A stretch of DNA of 64,000 bases from Spongiibacteraceae bacterium UBA5047 (GTDB lineage: Bacteria > Pseudomonadota > Gammaproteobacteria > Pseudomonadales > Spongiibacteraceae), in NCBI GenBank assembly GCA_002415025.1, contig DIBR01000034.1, positions 204,762-268,761 of the forward strand, read 5' to 3'. Both the position numbers and the translations under genes were made by a program. Within the stretch, counting starts at the first letter, position 1; each line of letters starts with the position of its first letter. The notes beneath the pieces were generated by a model. That model was not told the origin of the DNA. It saw only the letters and a list, made by a program, of their open reading frames with translations, and searched no databases. This document shows positions 55,985 through 64,000 of this stretch, piece after piece.

Positions 55985-57304
55985 ATGTCATTTACCACGC
56001 TGGGCCTTTCTGCCCCGTTGCTTCAGGCTATTGCCGACAAAGGCTACGAAACTCCATCACCCATTCAAAGCAAAGCCATTCCGGCCATTCTCAAGGGCGG
56101 CGATGTGATGGCCGCAGCCCAGACCGGCACCGGCAAAACCGCCGGCTTCACCCTGCCCATTCTGGAACTATTGAAAGACGGCGAACCAGCCGGACCCAAC
56201 AAAGCCCGCACCCTGATACTGACCCCTACCCGGGAACTCGCCGCCCAGGTGGCTCAGAGCGTTGCCGACTACGGCCGTCATCTCAACCTTCGCAGTGCGG
56301 TCGTTTTTGGTGGTGTGAAAATTAACCCGCAGATGATGGCGCTGAGAAAAGGCGTGGACGTGCTGATTGCCACCCCCGGCCGACTGCTGGACCTGTATCA
56401 GCAAAATGCGGTGCGCTTCGACAAGCTGGAAATTCTGGTACTGGATGAAGCCGACCGGATGCTGGATATGGGCTTTATCAACGACATCAAAAAAATTCTG
56501 GCGCTGCTGCCAAAACAGCGCCAGAACCTGTTGTTCTCAGCCACCTTCTCCGACGATATTCGCCGGCTGGCGAAAGGCATTATGAACAACGCCGAGGAAA
56601 TTTCGGTCGCTACCGCCAATACCACCGCCGAGAATATCGAGCAATGGATTGTACCGGTCGACAAAAAGCGCAAGGCTGATCTGTTAATTGAACTGATCGT
56701 CGAGCGTCGCTGGCAACAGGTTCTGGTATTTACCAAAACCAAACACGGTGCCAATAAACTGACCCGCAATCTTGAAGGCGCCGGTTTGAAGGCTGCCGCC
56801 ATTCACGGCAACAAGAGCCAGGCCGCCCGCACCAAGGCGCTCGCAGGGTTCAAAAAAGGTGATATGCAGATATTGGTAGCAACTGATATCGCCGCGCGCG
56901 GTCTGGATATCAGCCAGCTGCCGCATGTGGTGAACTTTGATTTGCCCAATGTGGCTGAAGATTATGTTCACCGCATTGGTCGCACCGCTCGTGCAGGTGC
57001 ATCGGGTGAGGCTGTTTCACTCGTGAGCGCCGACGAAGCCAAACAACTGGCTCAGGTGGAACGCCTGATCCAGAAAAACCTGCCGCGCAAACTGATCGAC
57101 GGATTCGAGCCGGATCACGACGTGCCTGACTCGCAATCCATTCGGCGCCCGCACCGCCCCAAGGTACAACCCAGATCGCAGGGCAATCGCGGTTCACAGA
57201 ATTCCCGGGGGCAAAATTCCGGCCCCGGCGGCAACGCGGCGGCAAACAAACCGCGTCGTCGCCGTCGAAAGCCTACAGCGTCAGGGTCAGGCAACGCCGG
57301 CTAA
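55985..57304 (+). CDS. rhlE: DEAD-box RNA helicase, RhlE type
   Basis: 439 residues from ATG 55985, which gives the RhlE-family start MSFTTLGLS. The frame stays open upstream through the tRNA gene, and 55919 is another possible ATG. Motif Q (about 25-30), motif [10 protein letters not shown] (44-52), [13 protein letters not shown] in [17 protein letters not shown], and [10 protein letters not shown] are all present. The C-terminal about 60 residues are Arg/Gly/Asn/Pro-rich, likely for RNA binding. Convergent with ispH. RhlE helicases aid ribosome assembly and RNA decay; RNase R is encoded nearby. Confidence 0.9.
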   Translation: MSFTTLGLSAPLLQAIADKGYETPSPIQSKAIPAILKGGDVMAAAQTGTGKTAGFTLPILELLKDGEPAGPNKARTLILTPTRELAAQVAQSVADYGRHLNLRSAVVFGGVKINPQMMALRKGVDVLIATPGRLLDLYQQNAVRFDKLEILVLDEADRMLDMGFINDIKKILALLPKQRQNLLFSATFSDDIRRLAKGIMNNAEEISVATANTTAENIEQWIVPVDKKRKADLLIELIVERRWQQVLVFTKTKHGANKLTRNLEGAGLKAAAIHGNKSQAARTKALAGFKKGDMQILVATDIAARGLDISQLPHVVNFDLPNVAEDYVHRIGRTARAGASGEAVSLVSADEAKQLAQVERLIQKNLPRKLIDGFEPDHDVPDSQSIRRPHRPKVQPRSQGNRGSQNSRGQNSGPGGNAAANKPRRRRRKPTASGSGNAG

Positions 57305-57327
57305 CAGCTCCGGCCGTCAGGAAGAAT

Positions 57328-58284
57328 CTAGCTGGCATCTACCCAGCGTAATTCGCGCGGCAAAGAAAAGGTTATGTTTTCCGGTCGGCCAGAAAGCTCT
57401 TCCGGCGCGCTGGCGCCCAGCTCACATAAACGGGCTACCACGTCCTGCACCAACACTTCCGGTGCAGAGGCTCCAGCCGTAATCCCCACCCGCGTAATAC
57501 CCTTGAGCCACTCGACGGAGATGTCTGAAGCTTGGTCAATCAGGTGAGCCACACAGCCACGGCGCTCTGCCAATTCACGCAGCCGATTGGAATTTGATGA
57601 GTTGGGAGAACCGACCACCAAAACCAGGTCACTCTGCTCCGCAAGGGTTTTTACAGCATCCTGCCGGTTTTGCGTAGCGTAGCAAATATCATCCTTGCGC
57701 GGCCCTTCTATTGCAGGGAAGCGACTGCGCAGGGCATCAATAACCGCTGCGGTATCATCCATCGACAAGGTTGTTTGCGTAACAAAAGACAGGTGCTTTG
57801 CATCCTTCACTTCCAGCTGCGATGCCTGCTCGACATCCTCAACCAGATAAATTGCCCCACCCTCAGTGACATCATACTGCCCCATGGTACCCTCGACTTC
57901 CGGGTGCCCCTTGTGGCCGATCAAAATACATTCGCGCCCTTCACGGCTGTATTTAACCACCTCCATATGCACCTTGGTCACCAACGGACAGGTCGCGTCG
58001 AAGATTTTCAAGCCGCGCTGCTCCGCTTCTTCTCGCACCGCACGGGAAACACCGTGCGCCGAGAAGATCACGATAACGTCGTCCGGAATTTCATGAAGCT
58101 CATCAACAAATATCGCGCCGCGTTCGCGCAAATTGTCGACAACAAAGCGGTTGTGCACAACTTCGTGGCGCACGTAAATAGGTGCGCCAAAGACATCCAG
58201 CGCACGCCCGACAATTTCAATCGCGCGATCCACACCCGCGCAAAATCCGCGCGGGTTAGCCATTCTGATTTCGATTGCACTCAT
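57328..58284 (-). CDS. ispH: 4-hydroxy-3-methylbut-2-enyl diphosphate reductase IspH
   Basis: 318 residues. Last step of the MEP isoprenoid pathway, giving IPP and DMAPP. The three Fe-S cysteines are Cys15 ([11 protein letters not shown]), Cys99 (DATCPLV) and Cys201 (CYATQNRQ). Start overlaps the fkpB stop (ATGA). Last gene of the murJ-side block; convergent with rhlE. Confidence 0.97.
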   Translation of the reverse strand: MSAIEIRMANPRGFCAGVDRAIEIVGRALDVFGAPIYVRHEVVHNRFVVDNLRERGAIFVDELHEIPDDVIVIFSAHGVSRAVREEAEQRGLKIFDATCPLVTKVHMEVVKYSREGRECILIGHKGHPEVEGTMGQYDVTEGGAIYLVEDVEQASQLEVKDAKHLSFVTQTTLSMDDTAAVIDALRSRFPAIEGPRKDDICYATQNRQDAVKTLAEQSDLVLVVGSPNSSNSNRLRELAERRGCVAHLIDQASDISVEWLKGITRVGITAGASAPEVLVQDVVARLCELGASAPEELSGRPENITFSLPRELRWVDAS

Positions 58285-58721
58285 GCTTGTACGTCTTCCA
58301 CAGCGATAATTTCAGCAGTAAAGCGCAGTGTACGCCCCGCCAGCGGATGATTAAAGTTGACCACTACCTCACTCTCACCCACAGACTGGATAACGCCAGG
58401 CAACTCAGCTTTCTGCGCATCGGCAAAAGAAATAACCATCCCTTCTTCCAGCACCATATCGCCAGAAAAACTGCTGCGATCAATTCGCTGGATATTCGCC
58501 GGGTTACCCTGACCGAACGCATCTTCAGGGTTTAACTGAAAGGTCCGTTTTTCGCCCGCGCGCATGCCCAGCAGCTTCTTTTCAACACCGGGCAGCAGGT
58601 TGCCATCGCCGTAGCAAAAAGTGGCAGGTGTGCGTTCAAACGTGGAATCCACCACACTGCCATCAATCATTGCGAGTTCAAAATGCAAGGTCACTTTGGA
58701 ACCGGTTCCAACAACGCCCAC
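58281..58721 (-). CDS. fkpB: FKBP-type peptidyl-prolyl isomerase FkpB (SlpA)
   Basis: 146 residues, GTG directly after the lspA TAG, with GGAGG eight bases upstream. FKBP core ([32 protein letters not shown]) with a SlyD-like insert-in-flap domain (about 75-125, [11 protein letters not shown] and [12 protein letters not shown]). Cytoplasmic chaperone-isomerase; the lspA-fkpB-ispH order is conserved in gammaproteobacteria. Confidence 0.93.
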   Translation of the reverse strand: MGVVGTGSKVTLHFELAMIDGSVVDSTFERTPATFCYGDGNLLPGVEKKLLGMRAGEKRTFQLNPEDAFGQGNPANIQRIDRSSFSGDMVLEEGMVISFADAQKAELPGVIQSVGESEVVVNFNHPLAGRTLRFTAEIIAVEDVQA

Positions 58722-59243
58722 CTACTTGTCCTCCGGATGCAAGACCATATCCAGCAGCATCGTGGCCGCGCCCAGAGTGATACAGGCATCGGCAACATTA
58801 AACGCGGGAAAGTAGTAACCCTTCCAGTGCAGTGAAATAAAATCCACCACATAGCCCAGCAGCGCCCGGTCAATCAGATTACCGACGGCGCCAGCCAGTA
58901 TCATCACCAGCGCAAAAGTCAGCAGGCGCTGCTGATTTTTGATCAGGCCAATCCATACGATCAAGGCCACACTGACCAGTGACGACACCAGAATAAAAAA
59001 CCAGCGCTGCCAGCCGCCGGCGTCACTCAGAAAACTAAACGCCGCCCCGGTGTTGTAGTGCAGTGTGATATTAAACACCGGCAGTACATATACTGGCTGC
59101 CCATAGGAAAGGGTACTGTCCGCAACATATTTTGTTGCCTGATCAAGCAGCACAAAGACAATGGCGATGGCATACCATTTGAGCACACCCGTGCCTATCA
59201 ACTGGCGCGCCAGTGAGCTTTTCAGGGCAGACACCTTAAGCAT
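58722..59243 (-). CDS. lspA: Lipoprotein signal peptidase LspA
   Basis: 173 residues from ATG 59243, which overlaps the ileS stop by 8 nt; the longer frame to 59279 lies in ileS. Four membrane helices. Catalytic aspartates Asp125 (GNLIDR) and Asp152 (FNVAD), 27 apart as in E. coli. Cleaves prolipoproteins; substrates in this window include PilP, the LoiP-like protease, the S1 protease and the DUF4136 protein. Confidence 0.95.
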   Translation of the reverse strand: MLKVSALKSSLARQLIGTGVLKWYAIAIVFVLLDQATKYVADSTLSYGQPVYVLPVFNITLHYNTGAAFSFLSDAGGWQRWFFILVSSLVSVALIVWIGLIKNQQRLLTFALVMILAGAVGNLIDRALLGYVVDFISLHWKGYYFPAFNVADACITLGAATMLLDMVLHPEDK

Positions 59244-62049
59244 AAAAACGCTGTTCACCGTCACCTTCAATATTATCAACGCAACGGTGGCATAGTTCAG
59301 GGTGAGCCTCTATGGTGCCAACCTCTACCCTGTGGTGCCAACAGCGCACACATTTTTCGCCTTCGCTAGCCTTAATCGAAACTTCCAGGTTATCCAGCTC
59401 GGTACTTCTAGCCGCATTGGCGCTCGACAGGCTCTCCAGCTTCACCGCAGAAGTTATCAAAACAAAACGGAGTTCGTCGCCCAGCTTGGCGAGCGTGCTT
59501 CGCAAACTGTCGTCACAGTAAAGCGTAACGTCAGCCTGCAAACTGCCGCCAATCACGCCCTCATTGCGCGCGGCTTCCATCGCCTTGTTTACCGCTGTTT
59601 TGACTTCCTGAACCTGCCCCCAGAAAGCGGCCCCCATGTCGGGGTCTTCGCTGGCAGAAAGTCCTTGATACCACTGTGCAACAAACACACTAGCGCCATT
59701 GTCACCGGGGATATTTTCCCACAGCTCGTCGGCGGTAAAACTCAGAATGGGAGAAATCCAGCGCACCAAAGCCTGCGAAATATGAAAGAGCGCTGTTTGC
59801 GCGGAACGCCGCGCGAGGCTGTCCGCCGGTGTGGTGTACTGTCGGTCCTTGATGATATCCAGATAAAAGCCACCCAGTTCTGTCACACAGAAATTGTGCA
59901 GCTTCTGATAGACCTGATGAAACTGATACTTGCCGTAAGCGCCAATAATGTCGTTTTGCAGCTCAGCGGCACGATGCACAATCCAGCGATCAAGGCTGAG
60001 CATATCGTTGGCCGCAACCAGATGCTGTTCGGGGTCAAAACCCGTCATATTCGCCAGCAGAAAACGTGCGGTATTACGGATACGTCGATAGGAGTCTGCC
60101 GTGCGCTTGAAAATTTCATCCGACACCGTCATCTCACCACGGTAATCGGTTGCCGCCACCCACAGGCGTAGAATATCGGCCCCCAGATTATTAATGACCT
60201 CCTGAGGCGCGATAACATTCCCCAGCGACTTGGACATTTTGTGCCCTTTTGTATCCACCGTAAAACCGTGAGTTAACACCGTCTTGTATGGCGCGCTGCC
60301 GTTGACCGCAATCGCAGACAACAGCGACGACTGAAACCAGCCGCGATGCTGATCCGAACCCTCCAGATAGATATCGGCCGGATAACTCAAATTATCGCGC
60401 TGATTCAAAACCGCATGATGAGTGACGCCTGAATCGAACCAGACATCCAGGGTGTCGCTGACCTTTTCATAGGAATCGGCGTCATCGCCAAGCAGCTCCG
60501 CCGCATCGAGTTCAAACCAGGCGTCAATGCCCTCTGCCTCAACACGCGTGGCAACCTGCTCAATCAGGGCCGGTGTATCAGGGTGCAGCTCGGCAGTTTG
60601 TTTATGGACAAACAAAGCTATCGGCACGCCCCAGGTGCGTTGCCGTGAGATGCACCAATCCGGGCGTTCCTGCATCATCGATTCAATGCGCGCTTTGCCC
60701 CACTCGGGCAACCATTGCACTTCATCAGCTGCACTCAAAGCGGTTTTCAGCAAGCCGTTGCCGTGCATACTGATAAACCATTGTGGTGTTGCCCGGAAAA
60801 TAATGGGCGATTTATGCCGCCAACAATGGGGGTAACTATGCTCAAAACTTTCGTTGTGCAGCAAACGACCGCGCTCGGTCAACTCGGCGATAATCGGGTC
60901 GTTGGCCTTGTGGACAAACTGGCCCGCAAACAACTCGGTGTCGTCCAGAAAAACACCATTACCCCCTACAGGATTCAGGACATCCAGCCCGTATTGCTGC
61001 CCCACCACAAAATCGTCGGCGCCGTGACCGGGCGCGGTATGTACCGCTCCGGTGCCGGCTTCGGTGGTGACATGGTCACCGAGAATCACCGGCACTTGCC
61101 TGCTATAAAACGGATGTTGCAATTGCAGGTGTTCAAGTACCCCACCCTGACAGCGCGCGATCACTTCAAACGCGTCAAAGCCGAAGCGGGCTAAAGCCTT
61201 TTCATGCAGGGCTTCGGCCAGCAAGAGGTTGCGCTCGCCGGCTTCGCTCTCGCAGCGCACGAGAACATAGTCGAGTTCGGGGTGCAAGGCCACTGCCTGA
61301 TTCGCCGGCAAGGTCCAGGGCGTTGTTGTCCAGATGACCAGATCCGCTGACGCCGGCGGTGTCGACAGGCCAACGCGCTCGGCAAAAGAGGTCAGGTCGG
61401 TAACGGCAAAAGCAACATCCACGGCCGGCGAAACCTTGTTCTGGTATTCGACCTCGGCTTCGGCCAGCGCAGAGCCGCAGTCCGTACACCAGTGCACGGG
61501 TTTAAAGCCTTTTTGCACGTGGCCATTGTCTACGATTTTACCCAGCGCCCTGATAATGTCCGCCTCAAAGCGAAAGTCCATCGTCAGGTAAGGGTTGTCC
61601 CACTCACCAAATACACCCAGGCGCTGAAAACTTTTGCGCTGGCCATCTACCTGCTTCGCAGCATATTCCCGACATTTTTGCCTAAAGGTTCTGGCATCCA
61701 CCTTATGCCCGGGCTTGCCGACTTTCTTTTCAACATTCAGCTCAATGGGCAGGCCGTGGCAATCCCAACCCGGTACGTAGGGCGCGTCATAACCGTCTAG
61801 GGTTTTCGCCTTGACGATAATATCCTTGAGGATCTTGTTAACCGAGTGCCCCAGATGAATGTCGCCATTTGCGTAGGGAGGGCCATCATGCAGGATAAAT
61901 TTCTCGCAGCCCGCACGCGCGGCGCGAATAGCCTCATACAGTTTGTTGTCCTGCCATTTTTTCAGCATACCCGGTTCGCGTTGCGCCAGATTTGCCTTCA
62001 TGGGGAACGCCGTTTGCGGCAGGTTGAGAGTATTTTTGTAGTCGCTCAT
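59236..62049 (-). CDS. ileS: Isoleucyl-tRNA synthetase
   Basis: 937 residues. HIGH-type motif in [11 protein letters not shown] (about 61-71), editing domain (CP1) with [18 protein letters not shown] at about 603-607 ([10 protein letters not shown]), and a C-terminal zinc finger with CVRCWHH and CHRC. A single bacterial-type enzyme of normal length. Starts 11 bp after ribF. Confidence 0.97.
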   Translation of the reverse strand: MSDYKNTLNLPQTAFPMKANLAQREPGMLKKWQDNKLYEAIRAARAGCEKFILHDGPPYANGDIHLGHSVNKILKDIIVKAKTLDGYDAPYVPGWDCHGLPIELNVEKKVGKPGHKVDARTFRQKCREYAAKQVDGQRKSFQRLGVFGEWDNPYLTMDFRFEADIIRALGKIVDNGHVQKGFKPVHWCTDCGSALAEAEVEYQNKVSPAVDVAFAVTDLTSFAERVGLSTPPASADLVIWTTTPWTLPANQAVALHPELDYVLVRCESEAGERNLLLAEALHEKALARFGFDAFEVIARCQGGVLEHLQLQHPFYSRQVPVILGDHVTTEAGTGAVHTAPGHGADDFVVGQQYGLDVLNPVGGNGVFLDDTELFAGQFVHKANDPIIAELTERGRLLHNESFEHSYPHCWRHKSPIIFRATPQWFISMHGNGLLKTALSAADEVQWLPEWGKARIESMMQERPDWCISRQRTWGVPIALFVHKQTAELHPDTPALIEQVATRVEAEGIDAWFELDAAELLGDDADSYEKVSDTLDVWFDSGVTHHAVLNQRDNLSYPADIYLEGSDQHRGWFQSSLLSAIAVNGSAPYKTVLTHGFTVDTKGHKMSKSLGNVIAPQEVINNLGADILRLWVAATDYRGEMTVSDEIFKRTADSYRRIRNTARFLLANMTGFDPEQHLVAANDMLSLDRWIVHRAAELQNDIIGAYGKYQFHQVYQKLHNFCVTELGGFYLDIIKDRQYTTPADSLARRSAQTALFHISQALVRWISPILSFTADELWENIPGDNGASVFVAQWYQGLSASEDPDMGAAFWGQVQEVKTAVNKAMEAARNEGVIGGSLQADVTLYCDDSLRSTLAKLGDELRFVLITSAVKLESLSSANAARSTELDNLEVSIKASEGEKCVRCWHHRVEVGTIEAHPELCHRCVDNIEGDGEQRFYA

Positions 62050-62060
62050 AAAGCCTTCAA

Positions 62061-63005
62061 TCAGTTGCCGGTATCAATAGCGGCAAAATACTGACGAGCT
62101 TCGTCGATATCGCGATGAATTTGTGCCTTCAGCGCGTCAAGCCCGTCAAAACGAATTTCATTACGCAATTTCTTGCGAAAAATCACCTTGATATTGCGGC
62201 GGTACAGATCACCGGCAAAATCGAGAACATGTACTTCCAGTATGGCTTTGGGCAGATTGTCTACCGTTGGTCGGGTACCAACATTGGCAACACCCTTGAG
62301 CCGCTCGCCGTTGATGCCTTCAACTTCAACAGCGAATACACCCGCCAGCGGCGAGCGCAAACGGTGAAGCTCAAGATTGGCGGTGGGCACGCCCAGCGTA
62401 CGCCCCAGCTGCTGCCCAACGATAACACGCCCCGAAATGCTATAGGGCTTACCCAGCAGGCGCTCGGCCAGAGCAAAATCGGATTCAGCCAACACTTCGC
62501 GAATCCGGGTACTGCTCACACGCTCCTCACCCTGTTTGAGGGTCGCGGTGTCCATCACCTCAAAGCCGTAGGTTTTTCCGGCATCCTTGAGCATGCCAAA
62601 ACCTCCGCTGCGGTCACGCCCGAAACGCAGGTCATCACCCACAACGATGTACTTGGCATCCAGCCCATCGACAAACAGCTTGCGAATAAAGGGCATAGCG
62701 CCCATTTCGCGAAAGCGGTCGTTAAAACGAATCCGCATTACCCGGTCAATGCCCATGGCATCAAGGGCCGCAAACTTTTCCCGAAAGCTCATCAAGCGAG
62801 CGGGGGCTTCGTGTGGCGAGAAGAATTCGCGCGGCAAGGGCTCAAAAACCACCACCGTCGACGGCAGGTTCAGCTCACGCCCCTTGGCCATAAGCTGTTG
62901 CAATACCGCCTGATGACCGTGATGCACGCCATCAAAAGCACCGATAGTCGCCACGCAGCCCTTGTGCTGCGCGCTGATATTGTGAAAACCCCGGATCAAC
63001 TCCAT
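62061..63005 (-). CDS. ribF: Bifunctional riboflavin kinase/FAD synthetase RibF
   Basis: 314 residues. The N-terminal FMN adenylyltransferase domain has [11 protein letters not shown] (about 22-32) and STRIREVL (about 167-174); the C-terminal riboflavin kinase domain has [10 protein letters not shown] and GVFAVEV. Makes FMN and FAD, which are needed by several flavoenzymes in this window. No FMN riboswitch is seen upstream. Confidence 0.96.
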   Translation of the reverse strand: MELIRGFHNISAQHKGCVATIGAFDGVHHGHQAVLQQLMAKGRELNLPSTVVVFEPLPREFFSPHEAPARLMSFREKFAALDAMGIDRVMRIRFNDRFREMGAMPFIRKLFVDGLDAKYIVVGDDLRFGRDRSGGFGMLKDAGKTYGFEVMDTATLKQGEERVSSTRIREVLAESDFALAERLLGKPYSISGRVIVGQQLGRTLGVPTANLELHRLRSPLAGVFAVEVEGINGERLKGVANVGTRPTVDNLPKAILEVHVLDFAGDLYRRNIKVIFRKKLRNEIRFDGLDALKAQIHRDIDEARQYFAAIDTGN

Positions 63006-63070
63006 GAAGCGCTGGTGCCCTTTAAATCAAGCGCGTGATTATAACTTAGTAGACCTTGAAGGAGTACCAG

Positions 63071-64000
63071 TCACCGGTTTGCGGTGCCCTGCCCCCGAAA
63101 GTGCCGCAATCGAACGCCCATCAGGAGCAAACTCCCCAGGTAAGCTGCAAATCCGCCGGCGCAGAGTACGCTCATCTGCAGTGCGCGTTCAAGGGCTGAC
63201 AAGGCAGACCAGCCTGAAGCGAACTGACCGTGAAGCCACTGCTCAAGCAACCATAGAGCCGCAACCATGGCGGCTGTAGCCAGGCCCAACCGCAGCGCAT
63301 ACATCCACCACCCGGCCTGCGCCCGATAGGCGCCGCTGCGCAGGAGCCCGACAAAGAGAAGACCGGCATTCAGCCAGGCCGAGAGAGCCGTTGCCAGAGC
63401 CAACCCCACATGGCCAAGCTGGAACTGGTAGTGCAGGGGTATGGCCAGCGCCAGGTTGAAGACCATATTGGCCACCATGGCAATTATGCCTATCTTTACC
63501 GGCGTTTTAGTATCTTGCCGGGCAAAGTAGCCCGGTGCCAGCACCTTGATCAGCATAAAGGCCAGCAACCCGAGAGTGTAGGCACGCAAGCTGAAAGCCG
63601 CCATTTGCACATCGCGCATATCCAGCTCGCCATACTGGAACAGCGTAATCAGCACTGGCTCGGCGAGTATAAACAGCGCAGCGGCAGCGGGCACGCCCAA
63701 CAACAATACAGCGCGCAGTGCCCAATCCAGCGTTTGCGAGAACGACTCGCGGTCTTCGCCGACGTTGTGGCGCGACAGGCTGGGTAATATTACGGTTCCG
63801 ATTGCGATCGCAAACACGCCCAGCGGCAGCTCCACCAGCCGATCTGAATAATAAAGCCAGGACACACTGCCAGTGGGCAGAAAAGAGGCAATCACCGTAT
63901 CCAGCAGCAGGTTGATCTGGCTCACCGACACCCCGAACATGGCCGGCGCCATCAGGCGCAGGATGCGGCGCACGCCTTCGTCGCGCCAGGCCATGCGCGG
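63071..64000 (-). CDS. murJ: Lipid II flippase MurJ, C-terminal part
   Basis: 310 codons are visible; the frame is still open at the window edge, so the N-terminal about 200 residues lie outside. MATE/MOP-like polytopic protein with about nine helices here; GVSVSQINLLLDTVIASFL is split across the start and the motif SWLYYSDRLVELPLGVFAIAIGT follows. Moves lipid II across the inner membrane. The murJ-ribF-ileS-lspA order supports the call. Confidence 0.93.
   Translation of the reverse strand, partial: PRMAWRDEGVRRILRLMAPAMFGVSVSQINLLLDTVIASFLPTGSVSWLYYSDRLVELPLGVFAIAIGTVILPSLSRHNVGEDRESFSQTLDWALRAVLLLGVPAAAALFILAEPVLITLFQYGELDMRDVQMAAFSLRAYTLGLLAFMLIKVLAPGYFARQDTKTPVKIGIIAMVANMVFNLALAIPLHYQFQLGHVGLALATALSAWLNAGLLFVGLLRSGAYRAQAGWWMYALRLGLATAAMVAALWLLEQWLHGQFASGWSALSALERALQMSVLCAGGFAAYLGSLLLMGVRLRHFRGQGTANR

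Noticed and set aside
57296..57314. GCCGG-N9-CCGGC hairpin between rhlE and ispH as a terminator
   Set aside because: Only five base pairs and no T-tract on either strand.
59302..60171. 289-codon plus-strand frame opposite ileS
   Set aside because: Antisense shadow of a universally conserved gene.
62115..63038. 307-codon plus-strand frame opposite ribF
   Set aside because: Antisense shadow; ribF motifs on the minus strand are unambiguous.
63006..63070. Possible FMN riboswitch before ribF
   Set aside because: The gap is too short and lacks the conserved riboswitch elements.

Overview
The window looks like chromosomal core DNA of a marine-type gammaproteobacterium near the Pseudomonadales/Cellvibrionales. 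The evidence is the gene order: ponA // pilMNOPQ-aroK-aroB-gltB-gltD-hemE; ubiE-ubiJ-ubiB-hisI-hisE-tatABC; rnr-rlmB-rpsF-rpsR-DUF2232-rplI-dnaB; murJ-ribF-ileS-lspA-fkpB-ispH. It also carries a fused bioH-bioC gene, a DUF3094 gene and a FimV-type protein. The species assignment is inference. Coding density is very high. The only stretch over 300 bases without a gene is 1-463. I saw no insertion sequence, prophage block, integrase, CRISPR array or rRNA.

Layout. 1-6.4 kb: a short FimV-like LysM protein, a secreted trypsin-like lipoprotein, a Baeyer-Villiger-type flavin monooxygenase and a membrane diguanylate cyclase. 6.2-11.9 kb (minus): a small DUF3094 protein and three acyl-CoA dehydrogenase family genes, ended by a good terminator at 6437-6481. 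12.0-16.6 kb (minus): the biotin operon bioB-bioF-bioHC-bioD, with a BirA-type operator embedded in its promoter; bioA is not in the window. 16.6-23.6 kb: comF, srkA, a hexapeptide acyltransferase, a TrmB-like methyltransferase, cysE, a LoiP-like M48 protease, tag, a DUF4136 lipoprotein and a DUF1223 protein. 23.6-37.5 kb (minus): hemE, gltD, gltB, aroB, aroK, pilQPONM. 37.7-41.6 kb: PBP1A (plus) and RadA (minus), convergent.

41.7-48.7 kb (plus): a DnaT-domain protein with three tandem copies of the DnaT ssDNA-binding domain overlaps by 104 nt a phage-lambda-P-like helicase loader gene. The ubiquinone (ubiE, ubiJ, ubiB), histidine (hisI, hisE) and Tat export (tatABC) genes follow. 48.7-55.7 kb (minus): dnaB and the rpsF ribosomal operon, with a recognisable S6:S18-type autoregulatory leader, then rlmB and rnr. 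tRNA-Leu(CAG) is divergent from rnr and leads into a RhlE-type helicase. 57.3-64.0 kb (minus): ispH, fkpB, lspA, ileS, ribF and the C-terminal part of murJ, which is cut by the window edge.

The best candidate for an unusual system is the DnaT(x3)/lambda-P-like pair at 41.7-43.4 kb. It looks like a chromosomally domesticated DnaB loader and lies about 5 kb from dnaB itself. The other noteworthy items are regulatory: the BirA operator shared by bioB and comF, the rpsF leader, and the overlapping rnr/tRNA-Leu promoters. Many start codons were moved from the longest open frame to a downstream start on the basis of ribosome-binding sites, stop/start overlaps or family N-termini; each entry says so.
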